From assembly GCA_003552125.1 (NCBI GenBank), contig PUON01000009.1, positions 1-52,238 on the forward strand: a stretch of 52,238 nt of DNA. Reading direction: 5' to 3'. Numbering within the stretch: position 1 is the first letter of the stretch; every line of letters starts with the position of its first letter. The DNA comes from Dehalococcoidia bacterium. GTDB taxonomy: Bacteria > Chloroflexota > Dehalococcoidia > GIF9 > AB-539-J10. The notes below the pieces were generated by a model that was not told the DNA's origin, ran no database searches, and saw only the letters and a program-made list of their open reading frames with translations. This document shows, one piece after another, positions 22,308 through 31,175 of the stretch. Both the position numbers and the translations under genes were made by a program.

Positions 22308-22835
22308 CTAGCGGCGAGCCTTGGCGAACACGTTCCACGTCCGTTCCATCGCCTCGGCGCGTTCCTGCCGAGCCTTGGTCTCTACCTCATCACGTTTCTT
22401 CATCGCGTCAGTAACGACATCCTCATACTGTTTCTTGGATTGCGCCACCATATCTTCGTACGACTTTCGAGCCTGCGCGGAATTCTCTTCAAACGCATGC
22501 CTGGCCTTCGCAAGGCTGTCCTCCATTGTCTTCGTGGCCTGCGTAAGAGAGGCATCATGCGACTTCTTAGCGCTGCCAATAGCGTCAAGACTCTCCTTAC
22601 GGGCCTGTTCCAGTGCAGCGGCATAGTTCTTCTCCGCCTTCGCCTCCTGCTCCTTGTAGGCTCGCTCAAGTTGGCGTTGCGCCTCGATGTAGGCGACATA
22701 CGCCGCTGCCGCTCTTTGCTGAGTTTCGTCGAGCAGGTCTATAGTGGGCTCCGCAGCCTTTGCAGGCTTCTGCTCCTCCTCTACCGGCGTTTCGGGGGCT
22801 GCACTCTTCTGTTTGGTTTCCTCTTCGTTTGGCAT
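22308..22835 (-). CDS. Hendecad-repeat coiled-coil/amphipathic-helix protein (175 aa)
   Basis: Eleven in-register 11-mers, e.g. TMEDSLAKARH AFEENSAQARK SYEDMVAQSKK QYEDVVTDAMK KRDEVETKARQ. Confidence 0.85.
   Translation of the reverse strand: MPNEEETKQKSAAPETPVEEEQKPAKAAEPTIDLLDETQQRAAAAYVAYIEAQRQLERAYKEQEAKAEKNYAAALEQARKESLDAIGSAKKSHDASLTQATKTMEDSLAKARHAFEENSAQARKSYEDMVAQSKKQYEDVVTDAMKKRDEVETKARQERAEAMERTWNVFAKARR
22332..22694 (-). repeat. Eleven tandem 11-residue (33-bp) protein repeats
   Basis: Residues 48-168 of the 175-aa protein split without gaps into 11-mers AYIEAQRQLER/AYKEQEAKAEK/NYAAALEQARK/ESLDAIGSAKK/SHDASLTQATK/TMEDSLAKARH/AFEENSAQARK/SYEDMVAQSKK/QYEDVVTDAMK/KRDEVETKARQ/ERAEAMERTWN. 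Confidence 0.85.
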
Positions 22836-22919
22836 CCGTGTTCTCCTTCCGCTTCAAATCCTGACGTTGCTTGCACTGCCTATGGATAGGATGGTCTGTT
22901 CTCTCCAGAGATCTCTCCG

Positions 22920-24503
22920 TTATTCTTCTTTGTCTAGTTCATCCGGCTTGCTGAAAGGCTGCTCTTTGTCGGTTGCGTACATCTTAGCGAGGAATTGCAG
23001 TCTTGAATGAATGTCGGGACGGCTGTCACGCGGCTGCGGCTTGGAGGGCTTCGATTCTTCTGTGTCGAGGCGACTCATCGCCTCGATAAGCTGCTTTCTT
23101 GGAGGTTCAGGTTCATCCTCTCCGTGGGTTCGACGGGTCTGCTCTGCGCTGGCAGCAGTATCTTCGAACAATTTCACAGTTGCCCTTGCTACTTTGCGGG
23201 CTGCCTTTGTCGTCTCCTCGGCTTTGTCGATAGCTTCCTCCAGGATTCTGGATGACGACATCACGTTGTCACGCGCTGCCTTCACTGAGGCCTCGGTGGC
23301 TTCCCGGACAACTCGTTTGGATTCTTCAGCTGCATGTAGCGCTTCCGCGCTTGTCTCCTCGGCGCGCCTGGTGGCATCCGCGGCGAGTCGTCTCGCTTCC
23401 TCTGCTGCCTCTGCCGAGAGCCTTCCAAGCTCTTCAGCTCGATCGGACGCCTGTCCTGCCACCTTCAAGGCTTCATCCGCCAGCCTCGTTGCGGCTGCCG
23501 TCACCTCCTCGGTTCGTCTCACTGCCTCGCGTGCAGCGCGCTCAGCTTCCTCAGCGCGGCCCATTGCCTCCTGCGAGGCTCGTGTGGCGGATTCAACTGC
23601 CTCCCTGCTGGCACGTACCGATGCTTCGATTCTCGTCACTGCCTCCTGCGAGGCCTTGATCTGGCGCTCGGCTTCTCGCTGACTCAATTTGCCCGCTTCT
23701 TCGGCACGGCGGATCGCTGCCTCGAATGCGTGGCTCGACTGCTCAGTTGACGTGTTTGCAGCTGCAACTGCTTCTTCGGCGCGAGTTCTTGCTTCCTCGA
23801 ACGCCGATGATGAGAGAGCCGCGGAGTCGCTTGCGGCCTTGAAGACCTTTTCTGCCCTGGTGATAGCTCTTTCGGATGCCTTTTCGGCATCCTTGGAGGC
23901 CTTCTCCGACATCTTCGCGACGCGTTCGGCAGTGCTCTGAGCCTCGCGTGATACGCGAACTGATTCCTCAGACGCCTTGGCGGCCTGCCGCTCCTGTTCC
24001 TCGGCTGCAGCCATAGCTTCGTGCGCGGCACGGCGTGCTTCATCCGCTCGCTGTTGCGTCGAAACGGACATCTTCTCAACGCCGCTGAGAGTATTCTGAG
24101 ATGAGGCAAGAGTCTCTTGAACCGATGCAATGGCCTCATTCACAAGCCGCTCAAGGCGTTTCACGGCCTCGTCAAATGCGCGCGCACTTGATTCTGCGAC
24201 ATCGGTAGATGAGGCGAACACGCTTTCCGCCGTAGTAATTGCCTGATGCGCGCGTTCGATGGCCTCCCGGGATGCCCTGGAAGCCGCCTCACTGATGGAC
24301 TCGGCCTTCTTCGCAGCCTCCTCGGCATTACGACTCGCCTCTTCAGCCTCCTTGTGCGCTTCTCTCCCGATCTTCTCAACCCGGGAGTACGCTTGCTCGG
24401 ATGCCTTGCGCGACTGGTCGGCGGCCTGACGCGCGGCAAGATTCATCTGTTCGGCCCGCGCGACGGCCTCTTCAAAAGACGGATAGTCTTGTTCCATAGT
24501 CAT
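22920..24503 (-). CDS. Long Ala/Glu/Arg-rich helical coiled-coil protein (527 aa)
   Basis: Near-continuous A/E/R/S-rich helix with recurring motifs ASREAVESATR, ASQEAMGRAEEAERAAREAVRR, AFDEAVKRLE/AFEEARTRAEE/AFEAAIRRAEE; no TM segment seen. Confidence 0.85.
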   Translation of the reverse strand: MTMEQDYPSFEEAVARAEQMNLAARQAADQSRKASEQAYSRVEKIGREAHKEAEEASRNAEEAAKKAESISEAASRASREAIERAHQAITTAESVFASSTDVAESSARAFDEAVKRLERLVNEAIASVQETLASSQNTLSGVEKMSVSTQQRADEARRAAHEAMAAAEEQERQAAKASEESVRVSREAQSTAERVAKMSEKASKDAEKASERAITRAEKVFKAASDSAALSSSAFEEARTRAEEAVAAANTSTEQSSHAFEAAIRRAEEAGKLSQREAERQIKASQEAVTRIEASVRASREAVESATRASQEAMGRAEEAERAAREAVRRTEEVTAAATRLADEALKVAGQASDRAEELGRLSAEAAEEARRLAADATRRAEETSAEALHAAEESKRVVREATEASVKAARDNVMSSSRILEEAIDKAEETTKAARKVARATVKLFEDTAASAEQTRRTHGEDEPEPPRKQLIEAMSRLDTEESKPSKPQPRDSRPDIHSRLQFLAKMYATDKEQPFSKPDELDKEE

Positions 24504-24583
24504 CCTTCGACGTTGGGCTATGCAGCGCCCGATTGCCGTTAGGCACCCAACTCTCCAAATTGTAGTGACCGTTTCACTCTATT

Positions 24584-25411
24584 TCAACGAATCAGCGGGA
24601 GCTTTCGATTATGCAAAGCCGGCAAATGCTGCCGTATCTTCGCCATTTCCCCGAAATCAAGCGTTGCCGATATAACCTCTTCCCCGTCGCCGGAAGCCCG
24701 TGCCAGCACCCGCCCCCACGGATCGATAATAATGCTGTTTCCGTATGTGGGTATTTCACCCGCACCTATGCCGGCCTGGCCGGGAGCCACGATAAAGCAC
24801 TGGTTCTCGATGGCTCGGGCGCGAAGCAGAACCTCCCAGTGCGCCTCGCCTGTTGGAGCCGTGAAGGATGAAGGCACAAACACGAGATCGGCTCCCGCAT
24901 CTGCAAGAGCCCTGTAGAGCTCAGGGAATCTCATGTCATAGCATATCGTCAGTCCTGCCGTGAGCCCGTCCACGCATGCGGCAACAATGTCCTTCCCTGC
25001 CTGGAATTTCGCAGATTCGGTGACTGACCTGTCTCCTATGGCGATGTCGAACAGGTGAATCTTCCGGTAGCGGGCAACTAACTTGCCGTCCGGGCTGATG
25101 AGCGTGGACGTGTTGTAGGGCATCCCGCCGTCAGGATCGGCTTCATGAACACTGCCAGCCAGTATCCACACACCTCGATCAGCGGCAAGAGACATCAGTG
25201 AAACCAATGCGCTGCCGGGTAGGGGCTGTGCGATCCTGCTGAGGTCGGTTTCGCTTCCCCGGTAGTCAAATGTCTCGGGTAGTGCGATCAGCCTGGCTCC
25301 GGTATCTACAGCCTGGGTGGCCAGGGTCAGTGCCCGTTCGATATTGACGGTTTGGTTCGGCCCGCTTGCGGTCTGTGCTATTGCAACTGTAATTGGGCTG
25401 GAGTGTGTCAT
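24584..25411 (-). CDS. Carbon-nitrogen hydrolase (nitrilase superfamily, Nit1/Nit2-like)
   Basis: Catalytic E-K-C: ALPETFDYRG, ARYRKIHLFDI, GLTICYDMRFPELYRAL. Confidence 0.92.
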   Translation of the reverse strand: MTHSSPITVAIAQTASGPNQTVNIERALTLATQAVDTGARLIALPETFDYRGSETDLSRIAQPLPGSALVSLMSLAADRGVWILAGSVHEADPDGGMPYNTSTLISPDGKLVARYRKIHLFDIAIGDRSVTESAKFQAGKDIVAACVDGLTAGLTICYDMRFPELYRALADAGADLVFVPSSFTAPTGEAHWEVLLRARAIENQCFIVAPGQAGIGAGEIPTYGNSIIIDPWGRVLARASGDGEEVISATLDFGEMAKIRQHLPALHNRKLPLIR

Positions 25412-25746
25412 ATCGAATAGTCTCCTCAGAGAATACCGCCGGGGCCCCGAACAGGCACACGCAAGCCTCAGGGAGCGTCCCCCGATTCGACAATCATATC
25501 ACGGGTGGGTTGCGGTAGACCCGGATTCAGGGAGAGTGCAGGGTGACGACCTGTCAGGCCTTATTGCATACAACTGCAGATTCTATTCGGGGAACTATGC
25601 GGCCGCGAGATGGGGGCAATAGCGCGAGTCCCCACGGATCAGGGGGACTTAGAACAGGCTAACCAGAGGCATCAGGACTGGAACGCTGCCCCGGATCGAC
25701 GTCAGATAACAAAATGCTGCGCTCGCCACTGGTTGGATTGTCTTTC

Positions 25747-26664
25747 TCATCCAGGCTGGTGTGCCGTGCGTATCCTGTTCACGAGCTGTCCCCATTCACG
25801 TCGTTCCCAGGTGACCAGCAATGGGCCGGCTATGAACAATGAACTGTAAGTGCCGATCAGCAGTCCCACGAACAGAACGAGGATGAAGTAGTGTATTGTC
25901 GCTCCACCGAAGAGCAGCAGCGCAAGGATGACGCATAGCGTTGTCAATGAGGTATTCACTGAACGTACGAGAGTCTCGACCAGACTGCAATTCACGGTGA
26001 TGCCGAGATCGGGGCTCACGCCCTTTGCCCTGTTCTCGCGGATACGATCGAAGACCACCACTGTATTGTTGATGGTGTATCCAACGATGGTGAGAAGTCC
26101 GGTGATGAACAGTGCGTCGATTTCCACTCCGCGGAATTGGCCAAGAAGGGCGAACAGGCCAGCCACGATAAGAATATTGTGCCCGAGTCCGACGATGGCG
26201 CACGTGCCCCACTTGAATGGGCTGGGCATTCTCCGGAATGACCAGGCAATATACAGCAGCATTGCGACCGAGGCGAATAGCAGAGCAAGACCGGCCTGGC
26301 GTGCGGTCTCGGTTGCGATGGCGGGAGACACCGTACTGTAGTCGAGCACAGTCAATTCCGAGCCAAGCTCTGCCTCAAGCGAAGCCATTAGAGCTTCTCG
26401 CTCCTCGACGGAAAGTGACTGCATGCGGACTATGTAGTCATCACCACTGCTCTGTATTATCGTGTCGGCGGCTCCATACTGCATTACCACGTCGCGGAGC
26501 GCAGACTGCTCGACCTGCGGCTGGAAGCGGAGCGTCATGGCCGTGCCACCCGTGAAGTCGATTCCGGGACGCAGTCCGAATGCGACTAGGGCGAACACAG
26601 CAACGACCAGTGCGATAAGCGAACCAAGGAAGAACCAGTGTCGTTGCCCTACGAAATCTATCAT
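25747..26664 (-). CDS. secF: Protein translocase subunit SecF
   Basis: GLRPGIDFTGGTAMTLRF; GLLTIVGYTINNTVVVFDRIREN; start trimmed to MIDFVGQRHW at 26664, overlapping secD. Confidence 0.95.
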   Translation of the reverse strand: MIDFVGQRHWFFLGSLIALVVAVFALVAFGLRPGIDFTGGTAMTLRFQPQVEQSALRDVVMQYGAADTIIQSSGDDYIVRMQSLSVEEREALMASLEAELGSELTVLDYSTVSPAIATETARQAGLALLFASVAMLLYIAWSFRRMPSPFKWGTCAIVGLGHNILIVAGLFALLGQFRGVEIDALFITGLLTIVGYTINNTVVVFDRIRENRAKGVSPDLGITVNCSLVETLVRSVNTSLTTLCVILALLLFGGATIHYFILVLFVGLLIGTYSSLFIAGPLLVTWERREWGQLVNRIRTAHQPG

Positions 26665-27995
26665 GACCTCACTCCATATGCGCGTAGGCTCGTAACCACT
26701 CTCGATGCAACGGCAATGCGCAGGAACGTTCTGGTCGCCACTATTGCCGTGAACATGCTGACTCCCACGCCGATAGCCAGTGTCAGCGCGAAGCCGCGAA
26801 CCATGAAAGCACCAAAGGTGCCGCCAAGCCAGAACAGTATCAGGCAGGCGATTAGCGTAGTGATATTGCTGTCCCTGATGGCGGACCACGCCCGAGTGAA
26901 ACCGATCTCCACCGCGGCCTGCAGCGCTCTGCCCGCTCGCAACTCCTCTTTCACGCGCTCAAATATCAGTACATTGGCATCGACAGCCATTCCCAAAGAC
27001 AGGATGAACGCTGCAATGCCCGGGAGTGTCAGCGTGAGATACGATGAAAACGTATTGAATATGGCGAGCAGTATCGCGCCGTAAATACCAAGGCTGAGAC
27101 AGGCGATTGCGCCCGGAAATCGGTAGTAGACCAGCATGAACGTCAGTAGGAGGAACAACCCCACGCCCGCGGCGATGAGGCTCTGGCGAATCGAATCCGC
27201 CCCAAGCGTCGCGTCCACATCTCTCTCGTCTATCAGTTCGAGTGGGACATCCAGTGCGCCTGAGTTCAATTGGGTAGACAGATCCCGCACTTCTTCGATG
27301 CTGAAGTTGCCCTGTATCTGTCCTCGGGTTGAGATGACCGCTTCAACGACAGGTGTGGAGATTATCTGTTCGTCGATTGCGATGGCGAGCGGTCTCTGCA
27401 GATTCCGCCTCGTTATCTGTTCGAAGAGATGTGCGCCCTCGCTGTTCCACTCGAACGCCACTACCGGTCTTCCAAACTGATCGAAGTCCGGCGATGCCCG
27501 ATTAAGGTATTGGCCTGTCAGTTCGCGCTCCCGTTCGTCCGTACCTGTTGCGGCTGCCGGCTCCTCCTTGAAGATGTAGTTGCCCTGATCATCGAAGACC
27601 GGGTTGCCGGCGGCGTCCAACTCTATCTCGCGGAAGTAGAGCAGGCCGGTATCTCCAATAAGACTGATCGCTCGTGTGATGTCGTCTACGCCGGGCAACT
27701 GGACCAGAATGCGGTCCGTTCCCTGCTTCTGGATGGTGGGCTCGGCAGCACCGAACTCATCTATCCGGCGCCGGATCTTCTCGATCGCTGACGCCATCGC
27801 CTGATCGTCAGTAACCTCGGGATCCTTCCTGGTCAAGTCGGCCCGATACAGGAGCTGGCTTCCTCCCCTTAGATCCAGTCCCAGCGTCAATCCATCAGGG
27901 CCGAGCAGGTTGCTTCCGATCGGGAATACCGCTGCAAGCGACAGCCCCAGAAGCACAATGACCAGTATGAGGAGCACGGAATCTCTTCTTTTCAC
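26661..27995 (-). CDS. secD: Protein translocase subunit SecD
   Basis: GLDLRGGSQLLYRADL; AAEPTIQKQGTDRILVQLPGVDD; SLGMAVDANVLIFERVKEELRAGR. Confidence 0.96.
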   Translation of the reverse strand: MKRRDSVLLILVIVLLGLSLAAVFPIGSNLLGPDGLTLGLDLRGGSQLLYRADLTRKDPEVTDDQAMASAIEKIRRRIDEFGAAEPTIQKQGTDRILVQLPGVDDITRAISLIGDTGLLYFREIELDAAGNPVFDDQGNYIFKEEPAAATGTDERERELTGQYLNRASPDFDQFGRPVVAFEWNSEGAHLFEQITRRNLQRPLAIAIDEQIISTPVVEAVISTRGQIQGNFSIEEVRDLSTQLNSGALDVPLELIDERDVDATLGADSIRQSLIAAGVGLFLLLTFMLVYYRFPGAIACLSLGIYGAILLAIFNTFSSYLTLTLPGIAAFILSLGMAVDANVLIFERVKEELRAGRALQAAVEIGFTRAWSAIRDSNITTLIACLILFWLGGTFGAFMVRGFALTLAIGVGVSMFTAIVATRTFLRIAVASRVVTSLRAYGVRS

Positions 27996-29554
27996 GTTGA
28001 CGTCCTTGTAGATAAGTGTTCGCCGCGGATCACATCGCGGGCGAGCCGCAAAGCTTCATCCTTCGTCGTGACCTGGCCCGCGGCTTGAGCCTCTATGATC
28101 ATCTCGAGCAGTCTGCCCACAGTAGGGCTGGACTCGAGATTGAGCTCATGCATGAGTTCACGCCCGTCGAGGAGCCTGCGGGGAGTAATGGCAGCACGCT
28201 GTCTCTGGTGCTCCTGCAGGATGAACGTCACAAGATCACACACACTGCACCACTCACTCATGGTAAACAGAGGTCCCCTGCAGGCAAGGTAGTCTGCCAT
28301 GGCGACGTAGAGAACTCCGGCCCCGGCGTTCCCGGTGTCGCGGAAGAATCGATAGACGGCCCGCGCGGTGGGAGGTCCCTCCGTGGACATCTGTGCAGGG
28401 CGCAGGTGATTGTAGATCAGGGTCTCCACGTAGGCTGTCTCATTCGTGCTGAATCTCAGACGCTGCAGGATATCTTTGGCGGTGGCAGCCCCGTCTTTGG
28501 CGTGTCCGAGAAAACGGGCACGGCCTGTATCGTCCAGTTCCCTTGTCTGTGGCTTCGCGATATCGTGCAGCAGACAGCCGAGCTTGATGAGGGCTGCCCG
28601 TGTGGCTCCTGCTGATACCTCCTCAGCCAGATATGCGTGGAACGCCGTCTCTGCAGGCATGTAATCCAGCATCTCATCGTTACCAAATCGCCAGTCAGCC
28701 TGTCCGCTGATGAACTCAAAGGTACTCATGGTTTGTATGGAGTGTTCGAGCACATCCCAGAAGTGGGAGGTCGGCTGCGCCACGTCCCGACAATGCTCGA
28801 GCTCCGGAATCACGTGTGTGAGGAGTCCAACGCGGTCAAGATAGCGCACGCTGTCTCCCGAACACGGCAAATCCATCAGCTTGAGGAGTTCCTCGCGAGT
28901 GCGCTCGGCTGCCACGGTCGCTACCAGAGGTGCATCCCGAGCTATTAGTGACTCGGTGTCAGGTGCGATCGTTAGCGCAAACTCCTGTGCCAGTCGGACC
29001 GCTCGCAGGAGACGGCCGGGATCCTCGCGGAATGCCTCCGAGCCACAGTGCCTGAGAATGCGGTCCGACAGGTCTCGAAGTCCACCGTGCGGGTCGATTG
29101 CATTATTGAGAATCGTTGCTGGAGGACACCGACCATCATTGCTGATGTGCGCCGCGATGACGCTGACGGGTACCGCAATCGCGTCCAGTGTGAAATCTCT
29201 CCGTGCGAGATCGTCCTCGATAGGCCCCTGACAATGAGCCACGTCTATGACGGATCTTTCGGCGTCGGATTGCTGCGCATTGTGTGCGCTGTCTGTCATC
29301 TGAGGCAGCACGATGCGTGCAATGCCGTGTTCGTCGTCGAGCGACACAAAGGAGCCGTTCAACGTAGTGGCCAGACGCTGCGCAATCTGGAAAGGGTCTT
29401 CGAACACCACGATGTCGATATCCCGCGAAGGCCTGTCAATCAGGCAATCTCGAACAAATCCTCCTACCACGTAGCTGGAAGGAGCCAGTGACTCGATTGC
29501 GGGGAAGACCCGGTTTATGGACGCACAAGCGCGGGTGCATTCAGATAGGGGCAT
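27992..29554 (-). CDS. CCA tRNA nucleotidyltransferase / poly(A) polymerase family with HD domain
   Basis: SYVVGGFVRDCLIDRPSRDIDIVVFED; DLARRDFTLDAIAV; LGCLLHDIAKPQTRELDDTGRARFLGHAKDGA. Confidence 0.93.
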   Translation of the reverse strand: MPLSECTRACASINRVFPAIESLAPSSYVVGGFVRDCLIDRPSRDIDIVVFEDPFQIAQRLATTLNGSFVSLDDEHGIARIVLPQMTDSAHNAQQSDAERSVIDVAHCQGPIEDDLARRDFTLDAIAVPVSVIAAHISNDGRCPPATILNNAIDPHGGLRDLSDRILRHCGSEAFREDPGRLLRAVRLAQEFALTIAPDTESLIARDAPLVATVAAERTREELLKLMDLPCSGDSVRYLDRVGLLTHVIPELEHCRDVAQPTSHFWDVLEHSIQTMSTFEFISGQADWRFGNDEMLDYMPAETAFHAYLAEEVSAGATRAALIKLGCLLHDIAKPQTRELDDTGRARFLGHAKDGAATAKDILQRLRFSTNETAYVETLIYNHLRPAQMSTEGPPTARAVYRFFRDTGNAGAGVLYVAMADYLACRGPLFTMSEWCSVCDLVTFILQEHQRQRAAITPRRLLDGRELMHELNLESSPTVGRLLEMIIEAQAAGQVTTKDEALRLARDVIRGEHLSTRTST

Positions 29555-29607
29555 ACGTTCGAATTATAGCCTCGCAAACCGGGGGTTGTAAAGAAATCAT
29601 CGCCTGG

Positions 29608-31032
29608 TCAGGATCGGCGTTGTGTCACAAGCGCGATCGCCCGTGCCGCTCGCGCCATCGTCGGGAAGACCGGGATACCAGCATCCAGCAGCTGTTCTTC
29701 GGCCTCCACGCGGTGATGTTCCGTCGAACCTCCCGGTAGTACGATTACGAGAGGCTTCCCGATATGCCGTGGCAGCTCCCTCAGAAACGCGTTCACGTCA
29801 CGTGTTTCGGGCACGCCCAGGAAAGAATGCATAATATCCACGTCTTCCTGAATAATCAGAAGATCGGAAGAGGGGTCTGACGCCACGATGCGGATGGCTT
29901 CGTACAGGGTTTCCAGACCTCTGAACTGTGCGGGGCTGACATCTACGGGATTCCGCAGGATGCTGCCGACCTCTCCTATGAGTTCGACGAGCTTCTGCCT
30001 TGTCTCGGGATGGAGTAGCGGCACAGGAATTCCGTTGTCAGCGCAGGCGTCGCTCCCGGACACCGATATTCCGCCGCCCCCATCGGCAAGTCCGCCAACT
30101 ATACTGACTCCCCGGCTTCGAATCGGCCCGAGCTGCTGTAGCAACAGTAGACAATCGCTGAGTTCCTCCAGGTTTGATGCCTCGATGGCGCCAGCCTGGC
30201 GTAGCATGGCCGACCATATGGGGGCGGAGCTTGCCAGAGAGCCCGTATGAGAGCGGGCCGCCTCGGCTCCTGCCTCGGTGCGTCCTCCCTTCCATATCAC
30301 GGTTGGCTTGACAGCAGTTGCCTCACATAGCGCCGTGAATAACCTGCTGCCATTTCTCGTGCCCTCCAGGTAGGCTCCAATCACGTGTGTATCGTCGTCA
30401 TTGGCGTAGTACCTCAGGAAGTCGCTCGCATCCAGATCGATACTGTTGCCAACACTCACTCCCTTGGCGAATCGCATATTGCGGGCGATACCGTATTCGA
30501 CCAGTTTCGCCGCGATGCCACCGCTTTGGGAAACGAAGCTGACATGGCCCGGACTACCGGTCTTGCCGAGGGGGGAGGGTCCGAGCGAAATGCCGGACTT
30601 GGGGCAGAAACTGCCGATGCAGTTTGGGCCGATTATGCGCAACCCTGCGCTGCGAGCCCGTTCAATCATAGCTCGTTCAAGTGCGTCACCATCCGCTGAA
30701 CGTGTCTCACTGAATCCGGCCGTGAAGAACTGCACCACCCGGACTCCCTTGGCAATGCACTCGTCGACGAGTTTGAGTGCGGAGCGGGCCGGAATAGAGG
30801 CTATCACGCATTCGACATCACCTGGGATGGCCGAGAGGCTGGTGAAAACTTCCATTCCCCCAATGCTGCCCCCGCCGGAACTCACCGGGTACAGTATCCC
30901 TCTGTAGCCTGCAGCCTTCAATCCGAGCACCCACTTGGCTCCGGACTTCCGCTTATCCGAAGAGGCGCCTACGACCGCGATTGACCGGGGGTGGAAGACC
31001 CCATCCAGCTCATGTCTTGCGTCGCTCAGCAT
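29608..31032 (-). CDS. CoA-binding, NDP-forming acyl-CoA ligase alpha-type protein
   Basis: VFHPRSIAVVGASSDKRKSGAKW; RIIGPNCIGSFCP; VSFVSQSGGIAAKL; AARSHTGSLA (phospho-His motif); no ATP-grasp domain. Confidence 0.87.
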   Translation of the reverse strand: MLSDARHELDGVFHPRSIAVVGASSDKRKSGAKWVLGLKAAGYRGILYPVSSGGGSIGGMEVFTSLSAIPGDVECVIASIPARSALKLVDECIAKGVRVVQFFTAGFSETRSADGDALERAMIERARSAGLRIIGPNCIGSFCPKSGISLGPSPLGKTGSPGHVSFVSQSGGIAAKLVEYGIARNMRFAKGVSVGNSIDLDASDFLRYYANDDDTHVIGAYLEGTRNGSRLFTALCEATAVKPTVIWKGGRTEAGAEAARSHTGSLASSAPIWSAMLRQAGAIEASNLEELSDCLLLLQQLGPIRSRGVSIVGGLADGGGGISVSGSDACADNGIPVPLLHPETRQKLVELIGEVGSILRNPVDVSPAQFRGLETLYEAIRIVASDPSSDLLIIQEDVDIMHSFLGVPETRDVNAFLRELPRHIGKPLVIVLPGGSTEHHRVEAEEQLLDAGIPVFPTMARAARAIALVTQRRS

Positions 31033-31175
31033 GTGTCCTTTTTCCTATGGGCCGTATCCGGACGTGCGCAAGTCTACCAGAACTGTGTCGGCCGATGCCT
31101 TGTTCTCCTCGAATTGACACAAACCCTCTTGTCAGAGAATATGTTCGTGCGCATCAGGTGCGACAGGAGGAATGA

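Noticed and set aside
22332-22694. 33-bp periodicity as a CRISPR-like or minisatellite array
   Set aside because: Period is at the protein level with diverged DNA units and no spacers; it is coding.
22263-22889. 208-aa plus-strand Leu/Arg-rich ORF antisense to the hendecad protein
   Set aside because: Low-complexity antisense reading of the repeat gene; no start context or family signal.
23011-23682. 223-aa plus-strand ORF antisense to the 527-aa coiled-coil gene
   Set aside because: Ser/Ala-rich mirror of the repetitive coding strand; long antisense ORFs are expected from this codon bias.
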